Assembly: GCA_947650285.1 (NCBI GenBank)
Contig: CANTFL010001429.1
Span: forward strand, 372,001-436,000
Origin: Hyaloperonospora brassicae
Lineage: Eukaryota > Oomycota > Peronosporomycetes > Peronosporales > Peronosporaceae
Length of the DNA stretch: 64,000 nucleotides
Direction of reading: 5' to 3'
Part shown: piece by piece, positions 24,600 through 35,722 of the stretch
How positions within the stretch are numbered: position 1 is the stretch's first letter
Layout: the number at the start of each line of letters is the position of its first letter
Translations under genes and position numbers: made by a program
Notes under the pieces: generated by a model
Told to the model about the DNA's origin: nothing
Databases searched by the model: none
The model's input: the letters and a program-made list of their open reading frames with translations, nothing else

Positions 24600-27060
24600 G
24601 GTTATTCAGGGGTGCCTATGCAAAACATGTTTTGTATCCCTTGTGTAACTGTCCAATAGAAATGTAACGCACATCATTTTTATTGGATGTGCAAGTGTCA
24701 ATAGTGTTACTGTCGCCTTGTGACGAAGCAGCGCGCTAGCAAAAAAATAATCACTGGCTCAAAACGACAAAACTTTCTCTCTGCTCACATTTCCACTACT
24801 TGCCTCCACCTGTTGCCATTCGCCATGTCTATAACCAGTACCGACCTGCTCAACGATACCCTTGCATCTTTCACCACCCAAAGTACCAAACGTAGCTGGA
24901 TTTGGGATCATTTTTAGGCGGATGCCCACAGCATAAATCCCTTTGCCAAGTCGCCAAAAACCGTAGGACGTGCCGTGCATGCGGTAGCTTCCTTAACCTT
25001 GACAAATTCAGCAGAACCAAAAACCTGTACGAGGACATGGCAAAGTTCCAAGATATCAGCGATCCGAAGAAGAAAGACGCAAATATTGCATCTCTTCAGA
25101 AGTATTTTCAAAAGGGAACTCCCATAAGGTGATCGTGTGAAACACATGTAACCTGCATATGCACAAGACTATCTCAAGTCATGCTGTAGAATGCGTTGAA
25201 CGGACAGGACCTCAAAAGTCACATCGAAACCTTTATTGCTGAGAACAATCTGCCGTTCGACATCATCGAAAGAAGCTCTTTTATCAATCGTTCAGGCACC
25301 TGTAACGAGAATATACACCAGATGATAGTCAAGGCCGACGCCATCCAAAACAATTTTTGGAATGTATGCTCAGCACCGCGATTCTAATACGATCCCTCTT
25401 TTTGAGGTCGAATGAATCGCTTTTACTTCCGATGCTTGGACTTCATTCAACGTGAAATCCTTGATGTCGCTCATTACTCATTGGATTGACAACGATTGAA
25501 AAATTCAAGAACTATTGCTGGGGGTTTCTGCTGTGATGGGTAAGTACATTTTCCTATTTGCTTGGGCACTGCAATTTAACAGCCAGATCTTCTTCTTACC
25601 TTTGAAATGATGTATTGCAGGTGAGCATTTTGCTCAAAATTTGGCAGAACTGCATTACAACGTTCTGTCGGACTAAGGCATCGTTGGATCCCTCTCTGTC
25701 ATTACTGCCGACAATTCCAGCTCAAACTTCGCTATAGCTCGAGCTCTTTCCCGCATGGAGCATGGATTTCAACCATTAATAACAGCTGTTTGGTTGCATG
25801 GATTACGTAATCCATTTGGCTGCAATGGATGGAATCACGGCCCTTGGATGGAAAGAATACCTCAACTATGAATAGGAGGACTCCGTCGCCACATGAGTCA
25901 TGTCGGTGCACAAAATCACCACCCAGCCTGATGGTTTCGATGTCAACTTGGCTTCGATCGTAAAGCGTGTACACGGCATGTCTGTCAATGTACGGTATTC
26001 TGATCGACGTCCCAAACGTTTTGACTAAGCTGTGAAGTACCGCAAAGAAGTTTCAACTGCGATTATCTTGATTCTTGATGCCAAAATGCGGTAAAATTAG
26101 AATTACCAGATGTGCTCGCGCTCTTTCCACTTGTGGTATGTACTTGTGAATAGTTTCTTTGACTCATTGGTAAAATTGTATATATTTTCTATTTGACAGC
26201 CCGAGCGCGACTGGCGTCTGCCTCAGCGATGTCGATTATCAGAAATTTGCCCTTTCAAAACCAGAATAGGAAAAGTTTGGAAAGATCATGAAAGTTCCCA
26301 ACCTCTGAACACGGCCACGGAAAGGTTTGCGAGTTCACGTTTCCCCACGCTTGAGCAAGCCCTCCCGATCTTTTGCCCTCATTGTTCTATTTTAAAAGAT
26401 GCGAAGCTATGATTTTTAAAGATAAAACGTAAGATATCAATATTCGTCTTCAAGCATATTTACACCTTGTAGGTGGAACAGACCTACGATTCGGAGCAGC
26501 TTCTACAGCCAGCTAGAGACATTATTCAAAGCTTGAATTACATCTCATGGCGGCTCTTAAAAAACCTGTTCACCTGCACGCCTTCGTTCTCGATCCCCGC
26601 ATTATGATCTTTTCTTTCAGCAAGCATGCATGACATTTGGCTCAGTATGGCATCCACACTCGCATAATTTGTGAGAGCTTTGCTGTTGCTGCACCTCGCT
26701 ACAGCACTCATGCAGCCTTTCTCATGGACACTGAAGAAGCAGGTGAAGAGGTCGACGGTTTTATTGATTTCATTTATGCAAAGCGGCAGATATTCACCAA
26801 CGTGGTAGAGGAATCTGTCAAAATATTTGGGGAAAGACCTGACCGATAGGTATGTGAATCCTTTGAAATATTGACACCGTCGATAAAGTATTGATCATGT
26901 TTGGTCAAGATGGAGAGGGCCCTTGTGGAAGGATCTGTTACCAGTGTTCCTTTCAAGCGTGCTTTCTCGATGTATGGATTAATTTGCAGATATGAAAGGG
27001 CATCTCTAATTCGGGAAACCATTTATATGCTGATGTATATGGAAAATTGGTACAAGAAGT
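24600..27060 (+). pseudogene. hAT-family transposase relic with BED finger and introns
   Basis: Plus-strand pieces in order: a BED-type zinc-finger region (KRSWIWDHF, then in another frame CQVAKNRRTCRACGS with KNLYEDM); FIAENNLPFDIIERSSF (25229-25279, the hAT 'QPF' region); LITADNSSSNFAIARAL-type sequence around 25700-25755 (the ITTDNASNN motif region); GCMDYVIHLAAMDGITALG (about 25787-25845, matching the hAT CFAHxxNLAA motif); and RFPTLEQALPI (about 26338-26370). Introns fit at 25540-25620 and 26136-26199 (GTAAGT..GCAG, GTATGT..ACAG). Many stops and frame jumps make it inactive. CAGGGGTG at 24607 could be a terminal inverted repeat start; no matching right end was found. Confidence 0.75.
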
Positions 27061-27144
27061 TGCCGAGGGTTGTTATGTAAAGATTATATAATATATGTTG
27101 TAAATGCTTTGCAATATATACCGATATGTATCTACCTATACATA

Positions 27145-27320
27145 TGTAAACCCCTCCGGGACCCCCAGGGAATTGACGGACCCCCTAAACCCCACCCTCG
27201 GTCACCCCCCAGGGGTTTCTTCCCGCAGTGTTTCCACCCCGGGGGGGGGGGGGGTCCAGTTCAGGTAGGACCCTTTGTGCTATCGGGAAAAATTGTACTT
27301 TAAACCCCGGGTCTCCGGTC
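27145..27320. repeat. G/C homopolymer-rich boundary
   Basis: Short runs of C (aaacccctccgggaccccc, ccccccagg) end in four C followed by a run of 14 G (27241-27254). The block separates the hAT relic from the truncated 3' end of relic B and resembles the G/C-run stretch on the other side of the hAT relic (about 24530-24600). It may mark element boundaries or include assembly-prone sequence. Confidence 0.6.
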
Positions 27321-28330
27321 GCACTGCGTGGTCTCCCACCAGTTTAAAAACGCCGAAAGTTCCATGATAAAGATGAGCCAGTTTTATTGAGGGTTTGCTT
27401 CTTTACTCAGCTCACATGGAACCCTAATTGAGTCCCTGAGTTGATTATGTGGTCGACCACTCCTTCGTAGTGCACTTGCACACGGGCTCGGCTCGCTTCT
27501 TGTAGATTCTCGTTCGCCTGTTTCTTTGGTCGCTGATATTGAATCTGTATGTGGTATCTCCATCTTCAGGGCGCAGACCCTCGACGTCCCATATTTACTT
27601 CGGGTAGCGTGGCTTCAAAGCTTCGACTTGGCATACCAACCGTGTACCAAATAATGAATTGTCTCTTCCCTCATTCGATCATGGGTAGTACCAATCGCAA
27701 ACAGTAATCGTTATTCGTATTGTGCCAATCTCGCTGGCCTTTGTTGGTAACAAAAAACTTGATCGACCTGCCACAAATTTGCGCAATCTTCGCGGACATG
27801 GCATTGGCTTGAGGTCGGTAGGCCATGGTCGCTTGTTGAGGCTGGTCTACCATACGGTCGAATGCACCAAACAAGTCAGTCAAAACCATAAGATCCCGGT
27901 TATGACGAATGGACTCACCGGCGTGAAATTGAAGGAATACATACTCCGCGTAACTTTTGGTCAATTTCGGTGCTTTCCGCGACATCTAGCTTTGAATATC
28001 AAATATCTAGTAAATAAGGCGACCCATAATAACCACTCTTTCCTCCACTTGTGTGACTTTATAAGAAACGGAATGTAGTCCATCGATATAACCTTAGAAG
28101 GAGGGGTATCTTCACGATTATCAGGGCTCTTCGACTGTAATGTAGGTCTGCCATTTTCGGTCTTAGGCTCCGTTCTGAAACCCCATATCCCTGCACACTT
28201 CGAAACCGAACCTTAAAGTTACAATGTCTTCGCATTTTGATTGTTGATAGGTACGTCCGATCCCTTGTTGGTTCCTCTACAAACTCTTCTAAAAGTGGAT
28301 GAAGTAGTTGGTCTGTAGACTTTCCGGTAT
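27321..28330 (-). pseudogene. Relic B: Ty3/gypsy integrase
   Basis: Minus strand, several frames. The order is TEPKTENGRPTLQSKSPDN (zinc-finger exit), VISMDYIPFL (first catalytic Asp), LLWVALFTRY, then the 27985-27671 frame with ESIRHNRDLM, QQATMAYRPQANAMSAKIAQ, and a C-terminal block FIIWYTVGMPSRSFEATLPE with RWRYHIQIQYQR. Compared with relic A, the second Asp is Asn (RHNRD versus RHDRE) and the catalytic Glu is Lys (SAKI versus AERM). The enzyme is dead by residue as well as by frame. The element is cut off at about 27.3 kb. Confidence 0.8.
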
Positions 28331-28455
28331 CGCCAGCTTAACCATAAAATCTGATCTTCTTAGCCGTCTTTGAAATTGAGCCGGCACACAGATAGTCTAC
28401 CTTCGCTTATCGCATAATACCCTATAATTTTTTTCTCACGCTGGCCGATTTCATA

Positions 28456-28502
28456 GATAGGTTACTCGAGTCTCCCTTATAGGGAGACTAGAGTAACCTA
28501 TC
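28456..28502. repeat. 21-bp-arm hairpin
   Basis: Arms gataggttactcgagtctcc(c) and its complement (28456-28476 and 28482-28502) pair with one mismatch around a 5-base loop. It lies just upstream (minus strand) of the readable integrase part of relic B and has no counterpart in relic A that I could see. Confidence 0.7.
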
Positions 28503-29399
28503 TTCTTCTTGCATGGTCTCCCCGGATATCCTAATGGTAGACCTTAAACTGGTTTCTGCAAATATATTCGCAGACAGAATCTGGTGTTTTTTAACGACCA
28601 TCAACTTTGGCAGCCGGATTATCACATTTAAACGGTATCTCTCTTCGTTCGGTATCGACATGACCCCTTTCTGTTAATGCAAATACGTGCTAAGTAGATA
28701 TCCTACACTTCAGCTTCAGTCCCGCTTCACATGTAAAATGCGGTAGGAGGGACAAGACTGGAGTTCATTCATTTCCCTGGGTCGTAGAGGCGTTAGACTT
28801 ATAGCCTTACACTCTATGTCTCCACGCTTCTGCCGTACCACTAGATAGGTTCTCCACACAAAACAGTGTTTTCGATTAAAGGGTTATTATAACAAGTTAA
28901 TACCTAGTAACAGACCCTCAGATTCTCCCTCGTGCAACTTAGATATGTCGGGGTACTTAAAGGTGGCTTCGACTATGTTCCACGCCGGAAGTATCGACAT
29001 AAAAGCGCTACAGGCCCCACCTCCCTGTTTTACACGGGCTAAACTGTCAAAATTCATTACGTATACTTATTCGCCTACTTCCACAGCGGGGTAGGTAGGT
29101 TGAATGTTTTCCGTGCCTGCTTACCAGGTGCAATTGTCGTCAAAATTGAATTTCTATTTAAGCGGGGGGTAATACAGGCCTCTAAATCCCCAAGATCCTG
29201 ACTTTCGACTTTATTCACTTCGCTATCTCCGAGGTCTACCGAGATAAGCGGGCGGCTCAGTCCTCTAAACGCCCTGCAGACCGGCCGACTTAACTAACCA
29301 TCTCAATGTCAAATGTCTTGGCAAGACTTAGAGAGGCCGGGTGACTAAGGTGGTATAAAAAATTGTCAGTATTCGCAACAAATCTAACACTTCTCACTT

Positions 29400-30900
29400 C
29401 ATAGAGCTGGTAAAATAACCAATGACACTTAATAGTGTAAGTTGTAAACATCGCCAGCATAATTATACCTTCTTTCTCTTAAGCTATTGACGCCAAGATA
29501 TCCCATTTAATCAAATTGACAAATATCAAAGCTTTTTTGGCCGGGTCGAAATGGCGCATAAAAGGTGCCATGGCCGTCTTTTTCTTGTACATAGCGAATG
29601 AAACTCGGACCCATACCAACTTATCTTCTTCTTCCTTGGCGGGCGTATGACAATTGTTTTCTATAAATTGGATTTGCTGTTCTTGTGGGTCTTTCTTTCT
29701 CAATTTGTAAAGGCTAGAAGTGTATACGGCATTATCTTCGACAAACCGGTAAAATAATAGAAGCTACGCGAAAATTATTGCCTTGCCTTGAATATTATCG
29801 GCATGAATTAGTCAACCATAGAGTAAAGGTCCTTCGGGCGGGACTTAATATCCATTGCTAAACAATCTATGTCCGAGGTAGTCGACCTGTCGGCACCCCA
29901 ACGAGCTCTTGACTACGCCGATCGATAAATACTGGTGGTCGCGCACGTCGAACAACCGTTCCACATTTGTGCATAAAGCATACCATGATTTGGCGGGAAT
30001 CAGAATATCATCTGTATACGACCGTCGCCCTAGTGTCGAGGGATGCGATTGCCCATCCGGCTACTATCTTAAATACACTTTCTAGACCATATATATCAGC
30101 CTTTGGAGGGGTTTTAAGAACCCATATAGAGCGGTTCCTAGAGTATCTGATATATTTGTGGCGCTTTTGTAGGACCAAATAACATCCTTTACCATTGAGA
30201 TAGTCCAAGCGAGATAACAAATGCTGAAATCCGTATCGCTCACTTGGTCATTCTAACGACCTAAGCACACTCGCTATATTCAGAGCGCAACTCCAGAACG
30301 CCCCTCCATGTCTTTCAACAGTTCATTAATCAGAGGTATGGGGTAAACCATGAATTATGTCAGGTCGATGACTAACCGAGATATGATGCACAATTTGATA
30401 TCCATTTCTATCTTCTTTGTGATAATGGCAATAGGATTGACCCATCGCAAATTAGACGGCGTATTCTTCGCGGACAATGATCTCTTATGAGGTCGGTTGA
30501 ATTTTCTCTTGAGTTGATGGGCTACTTTCCGTACCTGTTGCGCAACAATTTCACAAATCCCACATTAATATCGTATACGGCTCCTCGCGCAGCCGGCGGT
30601 AGAGCATTTCGTTTCTTTATGAATAGATGTCACTTCTTCATTCTAATCTGTCGTAGTCGGTCTACCTCCTCAGGACTTTTCCTATCCGTAACAAAAATCT
30701 GTATGTCTTTCAAAGCAATGGATTCGGGAAAGAGCCAACTTTAGGTATGACGGCCCATCCTTGGTTGTTTCCTTCGGCTTAAAGCTCTTTTTTTCGAATG
30801 AGTATACTTGATCCTCCACAGATGATGATTAATCGGCTATGACCTCTTCTCCATCTCCTGTGACTTCTGCAGGTGGGACGCTCTTGCTGTAGCCTTTTTC
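29400..30900 (-). pseudogene. Relic B: reverse transcriptase and start of RNase H
   Basis: Minus strand. The RT palm motif reads RRSYTDDILIPAKSW (about 30027-29983), with Thr in place of the Ile of relic A's YIDD, followed by VDYLGHRLF. Upstream readings align with relic A across the start of the RT. The frame 29703-29479 carries VSFAMYKKKTAMAPFMRHFD and PAKKALIFV, the RT-RNase H connection. Stops and frameshifts are frequent. Same Ty3/gypsy lineage as relic A. Confidence 0.75.
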
Positions 30901-31900
30901 TGTAAGGGTCTCATCCTGTAAAGACAACTTTTTCTGTACTTGAATGTTCCTCTCGCTCCGATGGCGGCCGGCATGATACATTGAGCATCTGGACCGAAGT
31001 TTTTGTTCACTGCAAAATTCTTAGTGGTGTGTGATACGGTGAAGTTTCCACCAATGGTCCTTTTTTTCTTTAAAACCTTCTCAAAAGACGACCTGGTTTG
31101 TGGTGGCTTAGTACGCCAATTCAAGCCACTCCGCATATCTCCCTGACCCACTCACGACGATCCCTGTGCTTTGGAAACTTGGTCTCTCGTCAGTTACAAA
31201 CCTATCTCCATACCTTCATTTAAAACTAACGTCTGTGGGATGAAGTGAATCACCCTCAGCAAGTGGCATACAGCTACTCCCCAGTCATGGTAGTAGCCCA
31301 CCGCTCTCCTAGGGTGACCCACATCTTTCATTGCTCCGAGGTCAACCTTTCTAGAGGTTATTTACGTACTCACCGGTGGTTATACGCGCGTATTGATCTA
31401 ACTCTACATCCAATTCTTGTTTACCGTGAATGGACCTTCTTTAGGAGAACTGTGTTCGCACTTCGTCCGGGAGACAAAGTGTTACATCTGACAGATCTAT
31501 TTGGATACCAGCCGGTACCATGAAGTCCGTTTTTAGTATCTCGTCCTGACTCACGATGGGGACCACAATTATCTTGAAACGAATATTAAATTACCATTTA
31601 GGGTTACCTTAATAAGAGTGCGTTCTTATGTGGAATATACGGACCTTCCATTTCCAATGTACTCTTGTATCTCACTCTTGTCAATTTAACACCCTACCTA
31701 CATGGAAAGGCGCGTTCAAAATGGATTCCCGGCACTAGTATCAAACCACACGTTTGTGCGTCGATGTTGATATATTCGGAAGCATTAGCCTTTCTGATCC
31801 AATTATTGAGACGTAGTATTTTCAGTACCCTCTAAATCCCCAAGGACGTAGGTCCAATTCCATGAATTCATTAATACGGAAAGGTCATTATGATCATTGA
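30901..31900 (-). pseudogene. Relic B: protease and spacer
   Basis: A minus reading around 31530-31430 gives TDFMVPAGIQIDLSD and LCLPDEV, the retropepsin C-terminal block also seen in relic A (LLGTDFMGLAGIR). Downstream, a broken spacer (31151-30837) precedes the RT. The active-site DTG triad is not readable. Confidence 0.6.
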
Positions 31901-32099
31901 AAGAAACAACATGAATTATCGGGAATTTCACAATTTTCGATGTATTATGGGTCTTCTTCGATGAAACATCCCTTTGCTCTTTGTTCTTGTATTCACGTAT
32001 CCAAAGATAAAAAACCTCCGCATTTAACTCGTACTAAAATAGACCCTGTCGAGCATACTAAGTTATTACTTATCAGCCTTCTCCAACATTATTCCGGCG

Positions 32100-33620
32100 T
32101 GCTTGGTGGGGTTCTAATTATTGACAAAATATGATGTAGAAGTCGCCCAACTGGCACTTCTTAGCTACATGGGTCTCTCTACATCCTCAACACACGAACG
32201 AAAAACAAGTCGATGGGCCACCTATCTACCTCGTAGCGGTCGCAAGCCATCCGCTTCCAGTATCCCAAGCCTCCATGATTTCGGGACCCAAAATGAACAC
32301 ATATAATGTTCGAGTCAGATGGCGTCTTGCGAGGTCCCGGGTCTTCCCTTTTCTTTCGAGGTTGGTCAGCATTTCTGGTAGGTCGGGCTTTTGTGGCTCT
32401 CGCGCTTAGTGCCTCCCCGCATCGGCTGGGTAAATTCGCCTTAGGACTACCTCGTTATAACAGCTATCCAAGATGGATACTCTAGAGCTAGACTCATCTG
32501 GGGCCGCTCGAACTTTATGTACGTAGCGACGATTAATCTCTTGTGATCGGATAAGGGGAGCAGGTGTCTCTGGCGAAACTTGCTCGATCCAAATAGTGTC
32601 TTGCAGCGTCGCGTCTGCGTTCTTTGACGCGTCCTCAGCACTCCTACCAAATCTTACTCAACCGCCAAACGTAGCATCATTAACTGATCGGCTAATTCCG
32701 GGTCGTTAAAAGTCTATCTAAAGTGTCCCATATGTTCTTTCTATACCTAGGCGGTCCACGTTTTATCTGCAACATTGCCATAAGCAAGATCACCCTTAAT
32801 CGGTATAAGCAACTCCATCGTGAATGCATCCAATCTTTTCTTTGCGTGGTAATGATGGCAATCGACTGGTGCCCTCAGACCACAAAACTGCGACTGAATT
32901 CCTTGAAGCAGGTCTTTCCATCTTCCTCGAATTGAACGACTCAGGTATCGGTAACATTTTTGCGCCGGAACGTTCAGCATTTCTCCAAATACAAGACATT
33001 TTTCTCCATCCGGTCCAGAAGACCTGGTGAAACCTTCTTTACGGTGGTCACTCAACTTCGGGTTAGGTCTTTGTCCAAGTCTCGTCCATTAGGTCCCAAT
33101 GATACGAGGTCGCTGAAGTCTTGACGCGAGAGAACGAGTTAAGCACTTGTTTCAGTGTGGTGGTGGCCATTCTTGCCATTGTTTTCTTCATATCCAGGTT
33201 ATCTGGGTTTTTATTAGCAGAATTCTACCGATTTCATGTCCATATTTGGCATTGTCGGTTGTCTTGAAGCTTGAGTACCCTCATATGGATCGATTCGGGT
33301 AGTCACCATTCGCGACCCTTGTCTCCCTTTGATCACTCCTCGTTCAGGGCGTATTGGCGGTATTTGATGCTCTTAAAGGAATCTTTCCATCGCCGAATCT
33401 AAGTATGTCTGCAGAAATTGTACTGGATCGGTAAGCGCTTCTTCCCCCTATCATCTTCGACACGAGGTGATGTGAAGGACCGAGTGTTCCGGGACGTCTG
33501 TCCATCATGTGAAATTGTAGCATACCATGATCCAGCATTTCTATCGGTTTTCCACGCATCGCCATTTCGTGACCGACTCGGTTGGGTTGCACGCCCCGCG
33601 CACGGGAATGGAACAATGCG
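32100..33620 (-). pseudogene. Relic B: Gag (capsid and zinc knuckles)
   Basis: Minus strand. The 33055-32747 frame reads KCLVFGEMLNVPAQKCYRYL and RWKDLLQGIQSQFCGL with YYHAKKR-type sequence (HHYHAKKRLD), a Ty3/gypsy capsid pattern. 32650-32447 has RTRQRTQTRRCKTLFGSSKF, the basic linker. A broken zinc-knuckle region follows (CSFWVPKSWRLG, then KRMACDRYEVGRWP), in which several Cys have been lost. Upstream, 33616-33344 may be the N-terminal part. All frames are interrupted. Gag would form the particle and bind RNA. Confidence 0.65.
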
Positions 33621-34633
33621 TCGATATGGGTCCTAGTGGCCTTATGCTGGCGTGCCTCGGGGATGATAACTCATGTGACGTCCATCCTGCTGCGAAATAC
33701 GCACTAGAGAAAGGAATTTGAGGGAGAAGGCTTCCATAGGTTGTGCGTATTGAGTCACGACATGTGTCGATGGATGGATGTACGTCCTGGAGTGTCGGTT
33801 AACGTTCGAGAGATTCATGCGTCGCAGATGCAGTGAGAGGAACGTCCGTCTGTGCTGGCACGTTACCAACGAGGATTACGAAGTATTTGTGAAGCTTCAT
33901 TTATAATCTCGTGATGCTGTCGAACCCCAGGGTGAACATGTCTCATAGTTTAAATCTTCCCGCGGTCATGTTTGCTTCGTCTAGGAGGGTGTCCAACCCA
34001 TAAATAGCATCCGACACATTCCGCAATCGAAGCAGGGGTGACACTGTTCCACTAAGATCATCCAGGAAGCGGATATTGGGAGCTTGAATTACTGCAATAC
34101 TCTTTAAGAAGGCGTTCAATTTGCACTGGTGGTAGACCTCTGTCACCTTCGAGTCCGAGCATGGGCGGCTCCGAATTCACGGGGAATTCCGACTTCGTAT
34201 TGTATGGAGCCTTCACTCTGATTGGTCTGAACTCGTACTGTTCAATCCTTCGTTGTTGGTGTCTCGAGGACTTCAGCATCTCGGGCTGCACCTTCAGCTG
34301 GTAGTCCTCTGGGGTATGATAGACATCATGATCCAAGGTGTCCTCGTCGAATTCATTTTGATGGTATTTATGGTTTTCTATCTATATTTTATCGTGACCT
34401 TTTTGGCCGGAACTCATCAATAGTATGGTCAGTCCTTCTATCCGCTATATTGGTTTCGTTGTCACTCGCGATTGGTCTTTCAGTGACTTACCGGTCATGA
34501 AGTCCGTATGGCTTAAGCATTTTTGATCTGTCGGGACTCGCGGTAAGAATCCCGCGTCTACCGAGGATACGGGTACGCTCACCATTTTGGTGGAGTGGGG
34601 TCTCAAAGCTGCTCGACGAGGACCAAACCTCCG
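33621..34633 (-). pseudogene. Relic B: probable Gag N-terminal region
   Basis: Broken minus-strand frames (34336-34058, 34146-33943, 33869-33642) lie between the right inverted-repeat arm and the capsid. They include RIEQYEFRPIRVKAPYNTKS and LGLEGDRGLPPVQIERLLKE. No domain is identified, and the assignment rests on position and strand. Confidence 0.35.
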
Positions 34634-34755
34634 ACTGTAACGGAAAGCCGACAAACAGGGAGGGTACCTCGATGCAGCGTATACACCTTGACTTACCTGA
34701 TGTACCCATCGGCTTGCAGGATGCAATCTTCGGTGTACTCGGACAGAGACTAAAA

Positions 34756-34908
34756 TTAGTCAACTAATGGCAGAGGTAGCCTTGGGCCGTAAGTGGATAT
34801 GCTACACTCGTTGGACCAGTAGGTGTTCACTCGATTGACTTGGTCTAGAGTGGACTTATAACCAAACCCTTCAGATAGATTATCGCTTCTTTCCTTTCGT
34901 GTAGTCAT
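34756..34908 (-). CDS. 51-codon ORF inside right arm, possible Gag N-terminus
   Basis: Counterpart of 14198-14350. ATG at 34908-34906, same stop. It precedes relic B Gag-like sequence on the same strand, which supports reading it as a Gag start that meets an early stop. Confidence 0.3.
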   Translation of the reverse strand: MTTRKERSDNLSEGFGYKSTLDQVNRVNTYWSNECSISTYGPRLPLPLVD

Positions 34909-35266
34909 AGGGGTTATAACCTCCTGGCCTTTACCGTGATCCCTAACCGCTAGTTTAGGCGACCGCTTCCGTTAGCGGACTCGATGTGGGAGGAGGCACT
35001 CGCTGTACTTACAGACCGAGTTCTTCTTGGGGATTTACTCACACTTGGTATAGCCACGCAACTGGCTTCGATGGGGGGCAAAAGTATATTCCTTCCCTGG
35101 AACAGGCTGGCAGAATTAAATAATTGTCTCTTTAATCACGACGAAGACGTGACACGTAGATAGCTAATCTAGTAGATTTTAATATAGTCCTATCCTTAAT
35201 TCTCTTCACTCTATTCTCGTCCAGGGCACTGACTCTTTATGTGATTGGTCAAGAGTAGCCGGATCT

Positions 35267-35438
35267 TGAGGTACCGGGTCTGCTAGTGCGAGACCCATGT
35301 CTACCGATAAGGTACCGGGTCTACCAATGAGATCCTAGTTCTACCGATGAGAGACCGGGTCTACCCGGGCTAAACCCAGGTCTAACTATGAAATAGCGGG
35401 TTTACCAATGAGGGACCAGGTCTACCAGTGAGGTACCG
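35267..35438 (-). repeat. ~20-bp minisatellite, right arm
   Basis: Inverted copy of the 13670-13840 array, with the same number and order of units and only single-base differences. Confidence 0.8.
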
Positions 35439-35461
35439 CGGTCTTCTTTCGTCAGTACCGC

Positions 35462-35722
35462 TTAACCGGTACTTTGGTAACGGCATTCCTCTTCAATATG
35501 TTTGCGAGCATCTCTACCATGAACGCACCAACACTTTCGAGGCCCCTTCTCCCTCACAGCTCGATACCTGAGAATGACCCCTTGTACCTCCTTCGTGATG
35601 GTGTCTGGGTCTATCGTTTTCAAAATCACTAAACGACATATAGATTGAGTAATTTTGTCTATAGGTTTCTTTTGTATTAACACAAATAAGGTTCTGTTTT
35701 TCTTTTGATCTAATAAAAACAC
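35462..35722 (-). pseudogene. Gag-like zinc-knuckle fragment (right copy)
   Basis: An 87-codon open frame with no ATG at its start ends in CWCVHGRDARKHIEEEC and a TAA. The part up to 35630 is shared with the left arm; the rest is unique. Upstream, broken minus-strand frames (QDELTLLLLKTLSGG at about 35790-35740) look like Gag of a different retroelement. Assigned as a Gag C-terminus with moderate doubt. Confidence 0.4.

Larger units (their letters stand above)
34634..35630 (-). repeat. Right arm of the ~1-kb inverted repeat
   Basis: Reverse complement of 13477-14472, near-identical through the minisatellite, LTR-like part and 51-codon ORF. It leads on the minus strand directly into the Gag region of relic B, so in this copy the LTR-like segment (about 34990-35260) may be the 5' LTR of relic B. 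Confidence 0.85.

Noticed and set aside
24534..27320. Terminal inverted repeats of the hAT element
   Set aside because: CAGGGGTG at 24607 is a plausible left end, but no matching right end or 8-bp duplication was found.
31245..31523. 92-codon plus frame over relic B protease
   Set aside because: Shadow of the minus-strand protease block TDFMVPAGIQIDLSD.
13477..35630. Whole 22-kb block as one giant TIR transposon (Maverick-like)
   Set aside because: No polymerase B, ATPase, capsid or c-integrase gene is present; the contents are gypsy and hAT relics. The arms look like LTR junctions rather than terminal repeats.
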